This document shows, piece after piece, positions 35,007 to 53,700 of a stretch of 64,000 nucleotides of DNA (its first letter is position 1; each line of letters starts with the position of its first letter). A program made the translations under genes and the position numbers. The stretch is from Micromussa lordhowensis. Taxonomy: Eukaryota; Cnidaria; Anthozoa; Scleractinia; Lobophylliidae. The notes beneath the pieces were generated by a model. The model was not told the DNA's origin. It saw nothing but the letters and a program-made list of their open reading frames with translations, and made no database searches. The DNA lies in NCBI GenBank assembly GCA_964020085.1, contig OZ026606.1, positions 3,676,423 through 3,740,422 of the forward strand. The letters are read 5' to 3'.

Positions 35007-35869
35007 CTTAGTAGTCACTGAAGAGGTGTCCTTTTCTGGTTCTGGTTCATCGAAATAATGGGTTCCGTAGAACTCCAGATTACCTAAGAAATATCAATTA
35101 CGTGGTTTCTTGTCATGAGGGCAATTTTGAAGTCTTTCACCGTCCGTTAACCGTAGGTTTCTCAGAGTCGATCGGAACGATGGCAGAAAGAGTTTTAAAG
35201 TAATCAAACTCCAAGCAAGATCAACTGTTGATAAGCGCGGGAAATGTCACGTAAACCAATTCAGGGCAATGTCTTCGCTCTGATTGGTTGCCAGGCGCAC
35301 GGACGCACCAGCGCATGCGTTCGTGTCTGCTTACGTGTTTCACGAGGTTTTTACTAAATCAACATTTGACTAATTTGCTTTCGTGATATTCCACATTTGT
35401 ACTTTCGAAAACTCCCGAGTTTGAACCGGAGAAAAACACCCTTCCCTTAATTAAATAGTAATATTTACAAATTTGTAGTGAGAAAATGAATAATTAGTTT
35501 GAAATCTGTTTTAATATTTAGGTATTCAGATACATCGTTTGCATAATAAGAAAACGTTTTTTTTTTTTTAGAATATATCCCGGCGTTTTTTACTTACTTA
35601 GCGAAAATATGTCTAGAGTGAGTTAAAAGGAGAATCTGACATTATCAGGTAGTTAGATTTAGGATGTGCAATGATTTATTTTGAAATTGACTCACCTAAT
35701 GTGCAATTCCTTTCTTTATAAGATTCAAGCCATATGGGGATCTCTCTTGTTCCATTCTCTGCGTCATGAAATTCGCATTGTATTAAGACGTATTTCTTTG
35801 AATCTCCAGTCTCCATGCTTTCCACTTACGCTGATTCACCTTAAGCTGGAGAAATTTCAAAACGTAGCT

Positions 35870-36185
35870 CTATTTCTACGGTTAGGCCTTCCGTCTACAC
35901 TAATCCAGATCGAAATTGGAGCTTTTCGAAAACGCTCATCGAACCGAAAGAGTTTCAAAACGCCGGCTTTGCGCTGTGTGGACGGAAAACATTTTGAAGA
36001 CGGAGCTTTCCGAAAATCATGTGATTAACCCTAACCATCAAGTGTGCACTCGAGGTTTTCTGCTCCGGTGATTGTTGCGTTCTCGAATTTTTCCGGGGTA
36101 GTGTGGACGGAAAACATTTGATTCGTCTTCGGATTGAAAACTGCGCCTTCAGATTTTTCCAGCGTATTATGGACGGGCCTTATAG
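35870..36185 (-). repeat. dispersed repeat D3, copy 2 (diverged)
   Basis: Carries GGAGCTTTTCGAAAACGCTC, TTTCAAAACGCCGGCTTTG, GTGTGGACGGAAAACATTTT, GGAGCTTTCCGAAAAT and GTGATTGTTGCGTTCTCGAA, which pair with blocks of the 23440 and 54430 copies, mostly on the opposite strand. It is bounded by GCCTTCCGTCTACACTAATC and ATTATGGACGGGCCTTA, which look like imperfect inverted ends. Confidence 0.55.
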
Positions 36186-36767
36186 TCAGTCTCTATACTA
36201 ATATTAAAAGTAAGAAGAAAATGATAGAAATCACAGTTGCTGAAAGTGGGAGGGGAGGGAGGGGGAATTGAGAAATAGGGAAAAACTTGTGATTACCCCG
36301 CGTATTGGAAACATTCAGTGCCTCACAGTGGCACTGAAATCGTGGAAGCTTTGCCCGATCTTACCAAAGGCTCTTCCATGGAGTCAATTCTAAGGCAGTC
36401 CATTGAAATCTTGAAAGCCCTGTCATATTTTGCCAAGGACATTTGTTCCGTTTAGTACAATACGTAATGAACGTTGTGTTTAAACTGAGGATGCAGTCAA
36501 GTAATGTGCTACATGTCGCTGTGTAAACACAAGTGGTTAATTTTCTATTTCTTCTGTTCAATTGAAGCTGGTCTGAACTAGGCAATTTACAATACCGTTA
36601 TTTAAACACGCGAAGTGTTGTATTTTCCAAAAACGCTTCAACCGTGTTTACAAAAAAAGCTAAATTTTTTTACTTTGTAAAAACCCACAGCTTAGTTTTC
36701 TGTGTGATGTTAATCCGATTATACGAGGATCAGCCAACAATAGAGAGCCCGCGATTACCTCTTGACC

Positions 36768-36978
36768 AGCGGGGTTGTTGAAAAGCCGGTTAACCCAGGA
36801 ATAAAAGTTCACCGAAATGAAAATGTCTTCACTTGTTATGTTTTGTGCATTTTGAGATTACGCAGGCTCAAAACTGACGGACAAACAATCAGTAAACAGA
36901 AAACCTCGCCGAAAAGTTTCAAAACTGAAATCAAAATCCTGGGTTCGCTTAATCGGGCTTTGAACAACCCAGCCCAGA
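36768..36978. mobile_element. MITE family A, copy 2
   Basis: GGGGTTGTTGAAAAGCCGGTTAACCCAGG opens the element and CCTGGGTTCGCTTAATCGGG CTTTGAACAACCCAGCCC closes it. Orientation is opposite to copy 1 at 5536; the interiors correspond after complementing. Confidence 0.7.
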
Positions 36979-38765
36979 GGTTTAATCTCAGACCGATTTT
37001 CTTTGGATCAGCATCGGAATCTTGATAGCTATTAAAAAAAATCATTCTTCTTAACAACATTATCCGAAACTGTTAAGCCGCTTCGATGTCGAGGGAACGA
37101 GTTTTATGTTCGACAAATCAGCGAGTACAATATCCTGGCTGATGGTTTTGTTTCCTAATCGGATTATTTCACAAAGCGTACCAGTTTTGGACATACTAAA
37201 AGATGCCGTGTGAGTTCTGTTTAGGACTCGATTACAACTGTCCCCCCCCCCCCCCTCCGGATCTTTCTTGTAAAAGATAAATTAGCGGTCAAACTCTAGA
37301 ATGGATTTTATTTTGTTTTCGCTGTAAGTAAGCATATTTTACAAAAAATGAAGCTATACATATCTCACCCTCTGTTAGTAATCCAAATACTTTCAATAAA
37401 GATATATCAGTTTTATAGAGAACGCGTGGATCTAATTTGCATTGGCAATTACAACTAAATGAAGTGCACACTGTATAAAGGATGAAAATAATTGAATGCT
37501 TTTCCAAAATGTCTTTAAAAATCAAGATTGTTTCACTCATCCAAAGCAACGAATGCTTTTGTCAATCAAAGGCTCTCTGAGCAGCTCATGGATGAATAGC
37601 CCAATGCCAAGTTTACTTTTGCCACTGTGGCAAAACGAGTCTTTGAGCGAAACTATTGGTATGAAAATATATGTCACCTGCACGGTCATTCGCATGAAAA
37701 TCAAGTGATTTTCATGGGAAGCGTTTGGCACAAGCACTCGTTCTGCAAATAGAAACTCAGACGGTGGAAGTCAAAGTCTACATTTGTGCCAAGCGGCCCA
37801 TCAGGCCAGCACTGATAAAAAATAATCTAACAAAAAAACAATTTACCATCTTCTCGTGGTCTGTTTACAATGTCCGATTAAAAGCTTTAGATATCAAGAG
37901 AGTCGTACAGGGAAGTCTCTGGCACGGTTCACGAACCTAAAATACAGAGGATCACGGTTCACGGATAAAAAAATTTCGATTTCCCGAATTACGAAAATAA
38001 GAAAGTAAGGACCTGTTCTTACATTAAAAACAGTGTTTCTAGGAAGCAAAATCGCGAATGGCTAAATCAAGGCTCCGTACAATATTGCATATTGCATGGC
38101 TAAGGCACTCTCGATAGACCACTGTAACTATTCGGAGAACTTGTGTCTCAAAATCACGTAGAGTTGTGTGGTAAAATCACGAATATCGGTTAATATTTCA
38201 GGTTCTTCACGGATCACGCAAAACCTTCAGGTCACGAATCAGGAAGAACAAGAACCGCAGTATGCGGTTGAAAACCGCGCTTTAAAAAAACGCGGTTACT
38301 TACACTGTCTGCGAAACGTGACTCTCTTGCCCTTCAGCAAATATACGATAAAAGAGTATCTGATTACATTCTTTGCATAGCGTGAGTTTAGCGTGACTTG
38401 TAATCGGAGAATTTTGTTTACGTCTAATGAAAAAACACCTTGACCTTTCAATATAAATTTACACATGGTTTTTGATGAGCGATATGCTTCTTGTCTTTCC
38501 ATGTCCATTTGTTACAGCTACTGCTGCTTAGCTTGACAAATTTCAATTTTACAACTCCACGAGTTGAACCATGAACCATCTTCGTGCCGCGTTAGCCGCC
38601 ATATGTACGAACTCCATGTTCTCGGACAAAAAATTCGTCTTTCTAGTACCCCGCTAAAACCTGCTTAACCTACACCACGAAGTGCCTAGGAAAAGAACCA
38701 TACTAAGCAGGGGAGGGTTGGGAGAAACGATTTAATCCGGTTTAATGAATAAATTAATCAGAATC

Positions 38766-38803
38766 GAGTGAGTGAGTGAGTGAGTGAGTGAGTGAGTGAG
38801 TGA
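38766..38803. repeat. GAGT microsatellite, about nine units
   Basis: Uninterrupted GAGT tetranucleotide repeats, followed after TGATC by one more GAGTG. Confidence 0.9.
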
Positions 38804-38829
38804 TCGAGTGCCATCCGACTGCCTCCTAA

Positions 38830-38859
38830 GCTCATGGATGTTACGTAACATCCATGAGC
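38830..38859. repeat. 30-bp perfect palindrome
   Basis: GCTCATGGATGTTAC followed immediately by GTAACATCCATGAGC; no spacer. Located 26 bp after the microsatellite. Confidence 0.85.
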
Positions 38860-39058
38860 AAAAAGGGCTGTCAGCTTATAACAACTGGACGACACAACAG
38901 CCGTTTTACGCATGCGCCGAAGGTATAGGCTCGATACCAGGCGCTGTTCGGGAAAGGAGACTAGACTTGATAGAGCGACTGGAATCGAGCCTACCGAAGG
39001 CATTGTACCTCGCGCGTACTTAGGCTTTCTTACATTCAAAAACCGCGCTAACTTATTT

Positions 39059-39190
39059 ACGCCTAGGGGCGTAGGCCGCTGGCAAGAGTTCTTGGTGCTC
39101 TCTGTACTGGGAGTTCCTTTCTAGCTGGTTACAGGTCAGCCCCAATCTCCTGACGTCTGCTTTCAGGTCCTGGTGCCAGGTGTTTCTTGC
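39059..39190 (-). mobile_element. LINE-like ORF2 C-terminal remnant
   Basis: On the minus strand one frame reads RNTWHQDLKADVRRLGLTC, then NQLERNSQYREHQELL. The pattern 'R.TW...L..D...LGLT...L..R..WR' is a common C-terminal tail of LINE reverse transcriptases. Only this tail is recognisable; a TGA stands just upstream in the same frame. Called from pattern memory alone. Confidence 0.4.
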
Positions 39191-39277
39191 CCGTCAGTGC
39201 AGTTCCAGGTCAGTGCTATGCTCGTGTTGTCGGTTGGAGGCCTAACTGTGGAGCTCCGCTTTTAGGCTTGGCTACAT

Positions 39278-39724
39278 CTATATATTATTTCCCTTTCCAT
39301 GTGACCTATACTTACCAATCTCCAACGTCTTTTTATGATCAACATTTACATCTGCAGACAACTGGTTGGTTCTTTGCCACAGCTCGTCGCTGCTGATGGT
39401 GTTTAACGTATCTAGACGATTCTTCGAAGACATTAGCTGACGAAGGTCTCTGATCCATAAGGTAAGACAGGTCGTAGCCCGTAGTGTCAATTCTTTAAGG
39501 TTCCCAATGTTCTTCAACTGCAGGAAGGCTGCTATTGCCCTCCCGATCCCGGCTTTGACGCGTCCACTTCCGTGTCCCCCTCTGATTGCCCAGATGAGGC
39601 TTTCACTTCTTCCAGAGGTTCGTTTTCCAACCAAACTGGCTAGGCGTTCATAGTTTAAACCTTGCACTTTGGGGGGAAACCTTGCACGTTCACTGAAAAC
39701 CGACTGCTTTGCAGTGTACATCAC
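39278..39724 (-). CDS. hypothetical ORF, possibly an exon (39703-39316) of unknown or transposon origin
   Basis: A 148-codon open frame on the minus strand. It holds an exon-like segment: GCAAAGCAG at 39707-39704 could be an acceptor, and ATTG followed by GTAAGT at 39314 is a consensus donor in frame. The protein (residues such as KRTSGRSESLIWAIRGGHGS, a helical LKNIGNLKELTLRATTCLTL region, and SSDELWQRTNQLSADVNVDH) looks protein-like in composition but I do not recognise it. The LINE-like remnant lies about 100 bp downstream on the same strand, so it may be part of a mobile element. No neighbouring exons could be joined to it. Confidence 0.35.
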   Translation of the reverse strand: MMYTAKQSVFSERARFPPKVQGLNYERLASLVGKRTSGRSESLIWAIRGGHGSGRVKAGIGRAIAAFLQLKNIGNLKELTLRATTCLTLWIRDLRQLMSSKNRLDTLNTISSDELWQRTNQLSADVNVDHKKTLEIGKYRSHGKGNNI

Positions 39725-40232
39725 AACCTTGTCAGTGACCTCTATCTAGTCTACAATACGACTGATCGTTGTGAAAAGGCACATTGATCTTTGTTTATTG
39801 TTGTCATCGAAATGTTATATAAAGACAGGAAAATTTGATTAAGGAGTTTTAAATATGTAGAATAGGGTCTTTCAAACTTTTTTACTAACTGATTGGAAAA
39901 CACTTTCATGTCGCATTCTGCGTGAGAAACACGCTAGCATGAAATAACTCACCGATTTCTTCCACTCCACGGTTTTAAACTGAAAATGTACAGTTGTAGG
40001 GAACGAAAATTATGTAGTACTTTCGTAGAACCCCTTCGGTCTAATTCGTCTCGCCGACTAACCGACGAACGTTACAAAGTTTTTTATATATACGAGGTTG
40101 GCGCAATGTACTGTTTCCACCTATCGAAGTTGGGAAGAGGGTTGGGTTGCCTGAAGTGAATAGCACGAAACTGAAGTCGATATAGATAGGTTTACAAGCC
40201 GAGAGGGCTTTACTGATATTATAATCAAGACC

Positions 40233-40515
40233 GTGTAAGGCTATTTACCGTACCCAAATTTGCAATAAGCCAATCAGAAGCTGGTAACGTGCTGATATTC
40301 TGTGATATCAAGTCACTGGCCTGATATGGTCACTTGGCTGAATTTGGGTGCGGTAAATACCTAATCGTACCTTTTGGTACGCTTCGGTGACGTACCAGGT
40401 GAGTTTGGTGAAGCCATGGTTCGTATTTTGGCTCGACTACGTTTCGCCAAAATACCCATGGCGGGACCAGACGAGCCTAATAAACCGCCGAATTGTACCA
40501 AAAGGTTCGATAGGT
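40233..40515. mobile_element. two adjacent foldback elements downstream of DPM1
   Basis: The first (40233-40358) has ends GGCTATTTACCGTACCCAAA TT and AATTTGGGTGCGGTAAATAC C. The second (40360-40515) has outer arms CGTACCTTTTGGTAC and GTACCAAAAGGTTCG and inner arms GCCATGGTTCGTATTTTGGC and GCCAAAATACCCATGGCGGG. Opposite-strand ORFs there are mirror images caused by the palindrome, not genes. Confidence 0.7.
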
Positions 40516-40553
40516 ATAAGAAGCGAGAGTTCACAAAACGTTTTACGATGAAA

Positions 40554-40559
40554 TTTATT
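40554..40559 (-). terminator. candidate DPM1 poly(A) signal
   Basis: AATAAA on the minus strand, 300 bp downstream of the DPM1 stop codon. No closer canonical hexamer was seen. Confidence 0.4.
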
Positions 40560-40858
40560 GTTTTCAAACCATTATCAATTTCTCATTCATATAATATCTA
40601 ATTGTGTAAAAACTAACTTATTGTCTTTCTTATGTAACCACATCTCCTAAACCCGCCTATTTCCTTGCTGTATCAACAAATACAAGTAGACATCTTTACT
40701 GGTTCTCGTAAAGAATTCACGATGAAAGAACCTTGTGAAAACATCAGAAAACGCCCAAAAACGCCATTTATACAACGTTAATAGTCCATCTGCTTGGAGT
40801 AAAGATGATGCAGAGTGATTTTATGGAATCTAATCTGACTCGGTGTAACAGACAACTG

Positions 40859-47157
<6,299 letters not shown>

Positions 47158-47769
47158 TCAGCTGACTTTTTTCTGACCAAACTTCAACAGTTTTTCCTTC
47201 GTTTGAAAAACTTCGTTGTTTTCCCCTACCGAGTGTAGAAATGCGTCGTGTGTTTCTTCGTATGTACCCAATTTATCTTTCGCACTTCGCTGTAGAAATC
47301 CGCATAACGCAGCGGTTCTTCCAGATGTTTTGCCCAAAGGTCTGTTGTTAAGTTGTTGCGAATATGTGTGCAATACAAGCTCGAAATATTTCCCCTCCAC
47401 AGCTCCGTCTGTTAAAATCCCTTTGATAATTGTTTGTCCTTCTCTTGCAAGTACATGTCCTTGAAAGGGCTCGCTCACCCTGTTGCCCATATGCTGTACG
47501 ATTTTACACCTGTGCGATCCAAAGAAGGGAATTTTACCGCGCCTTCGCCTGTCTATAACCCAGTACCTCGTAGATGAAGGCGGTTGTGATTCGCATGGAA
47601 CAAGGAGAATTTTAATCGGAGCTTCACTCTGCAAGTCCAGACATGCTCCCATTGTCGTATTCAAATCGTTGGGGCTCTTTGTGTTTCTTTGCTTTCCTCT
47701 CGGCCGCTTTTGTAAACTGGTATCGCTGATCGCACGGAATAAACTTTTCATAATGCCACCTGCATGCAC
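47158..47769 (-). CDS. unrecognised protein, 203-codon ORF
   Basis: The longest unexplained frame in the window. The strand, length and low stop density suggest a real gene. The first ATG (47769) overlaps a possible acceptor (TGCATGCAG), so translation may instead start at the second ATG, codon 7 (MKSLFRAISDTSLQKRP), or the frame may be a last exon. The first 50 residues are basic and polar. A mixed segment follows: IKILLVPCESQPPSSTRYWV, DRRRRGKIPFFGSHRCKI, EPFQGHVLAREGQTIIKGIL, EGKYFELVLHTYSQQL, ending in a lysine-rich tail (KEKLLKFGQKKVS). No signal peptide or membrane segment, and no family that I can name. It lies upstream of DPM1 on the same strand, 2.0 kb away. Confidence 0.6.
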   Translation of the reverse strand: MHAGGIMKSLFRAISDTSLQKRPRGKQRNTKSPNDLNTTMGACLDLQSEAPIKILLVPCESQPPSSTRYWVIDRRRRGKIPFFGSHRCKIVQHMGNRVSEPFQGHVLAREGQTIIKGILTDGAVEGKYFELVLHTYSQQLNNRPLGKTSGRTAALCGFLQRSAKDKLGTYEETHDAFLHSVGENNEVFQTKEKLLKFGQKKVS

Positions 47770-50700
47770 ATAAGTTTTTCACACGGTAAGTGTGTATTAC
47801 CCGATGCTGTTCCGGCTCATTGTAGCACTAGCTTGCGGGTTTCCTGTTGATCAGAAGAAGAGCTCAGATATACAGTTTCAATTTTTTGTGCATTTAAAGT
47901 TCAATATTGATAATCTTAGTGCAATTATACTTCTGCAAGCTCCATATTAGCTATTGCTGAACTTTTCGAGAAAGTTACACAAGGGGATTAAATTGTCCGT
48001 AAAATGCTCTCGACATCAATCGATTTTCGCAGGTCCAAGATGATATTGGTTTTAATGCATCAAAAACAGTTGGTGTTTTCGAATAAAAACATTTGCATTT
48101 TGACAAAAAAATAACAGCTTGAGTCGATGAACTCAGAGGTATGGCTTTCGGATCGAGTGCAGCTTATAAAAAGATTTTAAATGTTTCCTGAGGCGCAAAA
48201 TAGACTCAAATCATTTAGTTGTCGATTTTAGATTTTCCTTTTGTAAGAATCCTCCGCTCATTGAAACATGCTTTTGGCGAAGAAAAAATAATTCTGAACA
48301 GGCGAGAGGCTTAGCTGGTAGGAAGAGATATATATATTCGAATTTCGGTACTGACTTTCGTTGAATTCGTATATGAGATATCGCTTTTGGCGGCTAAGCA
48401 TCGCGCAAATTTAAATGCATTTACCCATATCCATATAGCTGGCGGAGTTTCGTCCGGTTCAATTCAGATTGAATGACTCAATGAAACAACAGGGCCGATA
48501 AAATTAATTCAAAAAACATCTCACCTTCTCTTTGCATTGATGGGGCTTCGCGATAGCAGAAGAATATTGTTTTGGCTGCCCTCTGCTCTTGACTGGCGAA
48601 TAAACCTCACGGACACTGAACAAAGCCTTGTGAATTTGAATTTATCTACCTTTCTCGCGGCACATCTGTCATTCAATGTTGCCACTCGTGCCACTTCTAA
48701 TGCAAATGAAGTTTCGACAGACTCTGATGAACCGGAATAAAGACAATTGCCGAGTTATTTATCAAGTGTTATTCACTAGGCACGTGTCACGACGGAAAAC
48801 ACTTTTATCTGACGGGGTTGTTGGCAACAATTATTAGCGAAACTCTATCTTTTCCGGCTAAGTGGACATTTTAGTGCTTTTAAAATATTAAAAGAGCACC
48901 AAAGTTGACAGATTCATAAAAGCTAACCGAAAATTAGAGTAAACAGTTTTTGCGGCAAGCCCAAAACTATTAGCGCTTTATCTGAGCCAAAAAAATTAAT
49001 GGAAGTTGAAAATGAATATTGCAAAGTAGCAGATGTAGTTTTGTCTAGTAGTGTGATTTCTATTTAAACATTTCAGTTGTTGTTTGCAGAATTAGACTCC
49101 AAGTGTTATTACATTTTTCTTTCCTTAGGCGATTTTGTTTAGGCGATAAATTATTCTGGCCAAAATGCCTGCTGAGGAAAAGAATTACTGTATTGAATTG
49201 CAAAACAAGGCAAATTACAACAGTGTATAGAAAAAAGCAAGATTCAGGAGTGGTGATTTACACTCCTTTTGAACAAGACTTAATATTGTTTTTTTCCGGC
49301 GCAGGCTAAATATTCCTTTTTTTCCTGAAGATTTTCAGGCTCAAAATATTCTTGTGATATTCTTAGCGGATTTTAGCGTATGACAATTCCTTTTTATTGA
49401 CTTTGGCGGGAGTTGAAATAATTTTAAATTTGCAGCCAGACTGCAAGCAAATGTTTTTGGCATCAACCATACGACTAGATCGAGCTGTTTTTGTTGTTGT
49501 TAGTTTTGCAGTTTAGAAAAAGGCAAAAAAAAATTTTATACGCTTTAGTTTAAAAAAAAAACATAATCGTATTGTGTTACAAATTTTCAACACACAAAAT
49601 AATATTCTTTTTAAAATCTCCTGCCTCGGGTGTATTCTTAAAATATTTAAGCCTCGTAAATTTCAGCCTCGATATTTTTATAAAATATACTCATATAAAG
49701 AAAAAAGAGAAAGCATACTGGCCAAATAAAATGATAAATTAATTAAACGTGAAGCGAAATTAAAAGCCGGAAGAAGATGAAAATACCTAGTTTTACTGAC
49801 CCAAGCGCGCGTGTTAATTTTCGCCATTTTCACCACTAAAAACAAACAGACCAACCATCGAGGCTTGCGAAATCTGTCTGCGTTTTACCTAAAAAAGAAG
49901 TAAGAAGAAATCCAGAAGAATTTCGAGTAACTAGTGGACAAAAACATTGTACCGAGATTATTTACATTGTATTGCAAACTTCTGTGCGGCTGTTTTAAAT
50001 ATCTTCACACTGAAAGAAATCATTTTTGACAACACCAAATGTCGAAAAAACAAAGTTCATATGAAACACTTGAAAGTACTGGTGAAACGAAACTCATGAT
50101 GAAATTTTACCAGTGTTTGCACAATTTCTGAACTTTGAAATTTATTTTCTCGAGCTCCTATGGGAAGTTGTTTTTGGTGCTATTTCAGGCAACTATTTAT
50201 ATCTTTATCTTTAAGAAAATGCAAACATGATTTAATGTACTTAACGATTATTCTGGTGCAAGAAAACTGAAATTGCTCGATTTCCGGCTATCGGAGTTAG
50301 TGCACCCCGCCCAGTGGCGGAGTGCGGAAAAGCTACGAAAATATATATCAACATCTTTCGAGTGTAAAGTGAAGGATTAGCACTTCGGATCAACTATGAA
50401 ACACGGCATCGTTTGACATGTGACCAGAAGCTTTTCTCTGCCGTCGTGCCATGGAGAGAGGAAAACAAATAGATCTCAGGCCAGGATTATGGGTCAAATT
50501 CGAAGTATACATTTCACCTGATCTATTTGGAAGTTTTCATCAACTGATTACGATAACGTGACCATTTTTGTTGTTTCTTTCATCGAATTATTCTTATCGT
50601 AAAAAAGAAAGAATCAGTAGCACTTTCAAAAGATCAGAAAATTTAGATCACCCTGGTGAACTTTCACAGTATAGTTCCAAACCTTTCCGGCCGTGGGATA

Positions 50701-53700
50701 GAGGACAGATCGGTAGATTTAAATTCCATCAGCCATTTACAGTTAAACGACTACTGACTGTTATACGCTGCTCTTCAGAATAATTTACTACCTAACGCTA
50801 AGTTGCTAGATATCTGAGCCAAAATAAACCTTTTAGCTTTTGTATCCTGTATCGATCAGTCTTCGGGCGTACACAGGTCTCAACACATACCTCAATCCAT
50901 GAAAATCAAGCTTTGACAATTCTGAAATCTCAGTGTTGTTATAGTTTCTATTCCTAAGGCGCATTATGGCATCTCGTTTGGTCAGCCGACCGGTGTCAAA
51001 TATGAGTCCAATTTGAAGCTCGAAACACCTTTTAAAAAGCGATAGACTATTCTCCAGGAAAACACGTAAATCTTAACCTCCTTGGACTCTGATCAAGATA
51101 TACAGCTGGACAAAGTCCTGAACAAAACCTTGTTGAGTCATTTCCCACCCCCTTGAGGAAAGCTAATATCTTCTAGGTTACATCGGCTTATCTGTGATAT
51201 AGTCCTTGTGAGTATGTCCCGCGATATGTGAAAAAACTCGCTATACAAGACTGACGTTTGATATGTGTTGATAACAGCCAGATACAGAAAATTCTGCACG
51301 ATGGAAGAGGTTTTGTATGAACTGATTCAGTCTAATACGGAAACTCTAAAGCACGACATACGTGCCTAGATGAAGAATAAGAAGTTACGTAAACAAAACA
51401 GAATTATTTAACATGCTAATTAAGTTTTCAAATTATCAAACCTTGCCAGATGTATTTTGTCTTCGCTGAGGTGTTATATCATCTCAATTTATATTTCACT
51501 TGGTGATTCGTCGTCTTGTTGGACTGTATAAATATTATCCAACTGAATACCTTTGCGTGCGAATTAATTACAAACTGAGAAAGCGTATCAAAAGCTGACG
51601 GAACTTCCACATTTGATTGGTTCCGCGCTTTTAAGGTCGTTTACCTTGACAATTCCTCCTGATCAAGTTCTCGCTCTCTATGGACCTTTCATTAAGCTAA
51701 ACTGTAGTAAATCAGTTCTAATTATGCTGGGCACATTGAGATGAAAAGAAATTTGATTCTCATCGGAACAGGTGTGCTCGCCCCATTTCCTTTGTGTTGA
51801 GTTTTTAATTAACCATGCGCTACATCCGCATAAAATCACTACAATAAACGCATGGCTAATTTTGGAAAGCAAGAGATTTCAGTCATCGATTATATTGGCC
51901 AGAAGTCGAAAATCCCCTGTCCGTTGCTGAAAAAGCTTATATAAAAATTAGAGACATATTGGTGCCTTATTCATGTAAGCTTTCTCCTGATCAATCGATA
52001 ATTAATATCGTGCGGAAAGTGTAGTAGGTTTTGTGAAGCTGGAGGCTGGCAAAAAGATGTCTTTCAGTACCTTCTAATCCAATCAGTTGGGTCTTGTCTT
52101 TGTGGGTTTTTGGTGCGTCAAAAGCCGATCACTGTGAAAACCTTGCTTGACATGTGTTTAAAATTGCTATCAGTTAACAACTATTATCTCTGCAGTTAAT
52201 CCGGAACATGAAGGAATGTATATATCCTCTCTTGATATATTGTATGTCTCGGATGTGGTCACAGCTAAATTCGAAAGGATTAATTTAATTTTGCGCCTTC
52301 AAATATGGTTTTTGTAGAGGACATTCCCTTAATTAAGAAAAAAATCAGTGCCTGAGACAAGACGAGAAAAGAATTCTACGTTTTCTCAAATCTGTATTAA
52401 ACAAAAGGCTACTTAATCTCGGATAAAAAACGATGATGTAACATGGATTTTATGACAAAAAATCAAATTGTACACAATATTTACGTGGCATAGCATAGTT
52501 ACATATTTGTACAAATTGGGATTTAATCTGGCGACATCCTGTCTTCGAGAGTAGGAAGCTTTAGCAAACCGCGACAGCAAGGGCAACGGGAACTTGGCAA
52601 CGTAACGCAAAAGATTATGACTCTTACTTTCATTGTATATCTTTGAGTATCCCATTGCTGTCCTCTGATCTGCAAAGCCACAACACGGAATAAGTCAAAT
52701 TGTGTACAACAAATTCTGCGTATTTTAAGAGTTTCTGCTTGAAATTGCAAGTTGTGTTTTTATTTTCATCTAGTGATTAAATTGCAACCGATTTACTGAA
52801 CAACCAGTGTCACAGCCACCCGTCCCCGAAAAGAAAAACTCGAGGCGAGCGGTTGTAACGGAGGCTATTTACTGGATAGATGAACATAATTATGAAACTC
52901 CTTCGAAACTCGACACGATATTGCTAAAGGTCGACATTTGCTGAGCCTGTGGATTTTGGATTGCAGGTAACATGACCTGTCAGGCCTGTTAATATTTGGG
53001 AATAAAAGGAAGTTTTTGATTGGGTACCGAGCTACGGAAGAATAGCAAACTGCTTGGATCGAGTGCTTTGATGCAACTAGAAGCCTGACCCGCCCTCCTC
53101 GACTGACTCATGTAACTGAGAGGCAAACTAGATGCATTGTTGAAATCAAAGAAACAAATTGAACAATTGAAACAATAATGCATTTCTTGTGAAATCTGTG
53201 GTAAAGGAAAAAAAAGTCACCAAAGAGGATTTCGCCAAGTTCTAAGCTCTGTTTACCACATTCTAAAAAATAAACTATAAAACCTGTTGGATTGACATCT
53301 TAGCCATGTATCTCAGTATTTTGAGGCACGCAAGCTATTGTGCTGCTTTTAATAAAGATGTCTATAGCGCTTTCCTATCTTTTTAAACCATGCCAACTTT
53401 TACTTGACTCTAAGAACAAATTTGTAACAATCTTACTGATAGCGTGATTCGCTGTATAGAAATCAACGCTCACGCTCCAGGCACACTGCAACTGCACCGC
53501 TGGGAGGGATTCCCATTTGAAAAGGTCGGAGATCAGTCGACAGCTGAAAATAGTGGCGTTTCCTCCAGTGTTCACCCCAAGTGAGATCAAAATCTGTGAT
53601 TTTCTCTTCTAAGTCAGACAACGAACATCCTCGACCATTTCACTTGAGTCTTACTGGCCGGTGCTACACTTCATCTGAGGCTTGCACAGATTGGTGTTTA

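Larger units (their letters stand above)
35007..40858. other. intergenic region, repeat-rich, between ELMO and DPM1 3' ends
   Basis: Convergent 3' flanks. No supported cellular gene. It contains repeat D3 copy 2, MITE family A copy 2, a GAGT microsatellite, a 30-bp perfect palindrome, a LINE-like remnant, an exon-like ORF and two foldback elements, all listed separately. A C run lies at about 37243-37257. Stretches at 37910-38230 repeat TCACGG/TTCACG phrases without clear unit length. Confidence 0.6.

Noticed and set aside
40374..40601. Proline-rich ORFs on both strands
   Set aside because: Mirror-image products of a palindromic element.
51678..51872. Minus-strand ORF with a hydrophobic N-terminus resembling a signal peptide
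   Set aside because: The frame starts at TTG, not ATG; no in-frame ATG precedes the hydrophobic part and no acceptor supports an exon.
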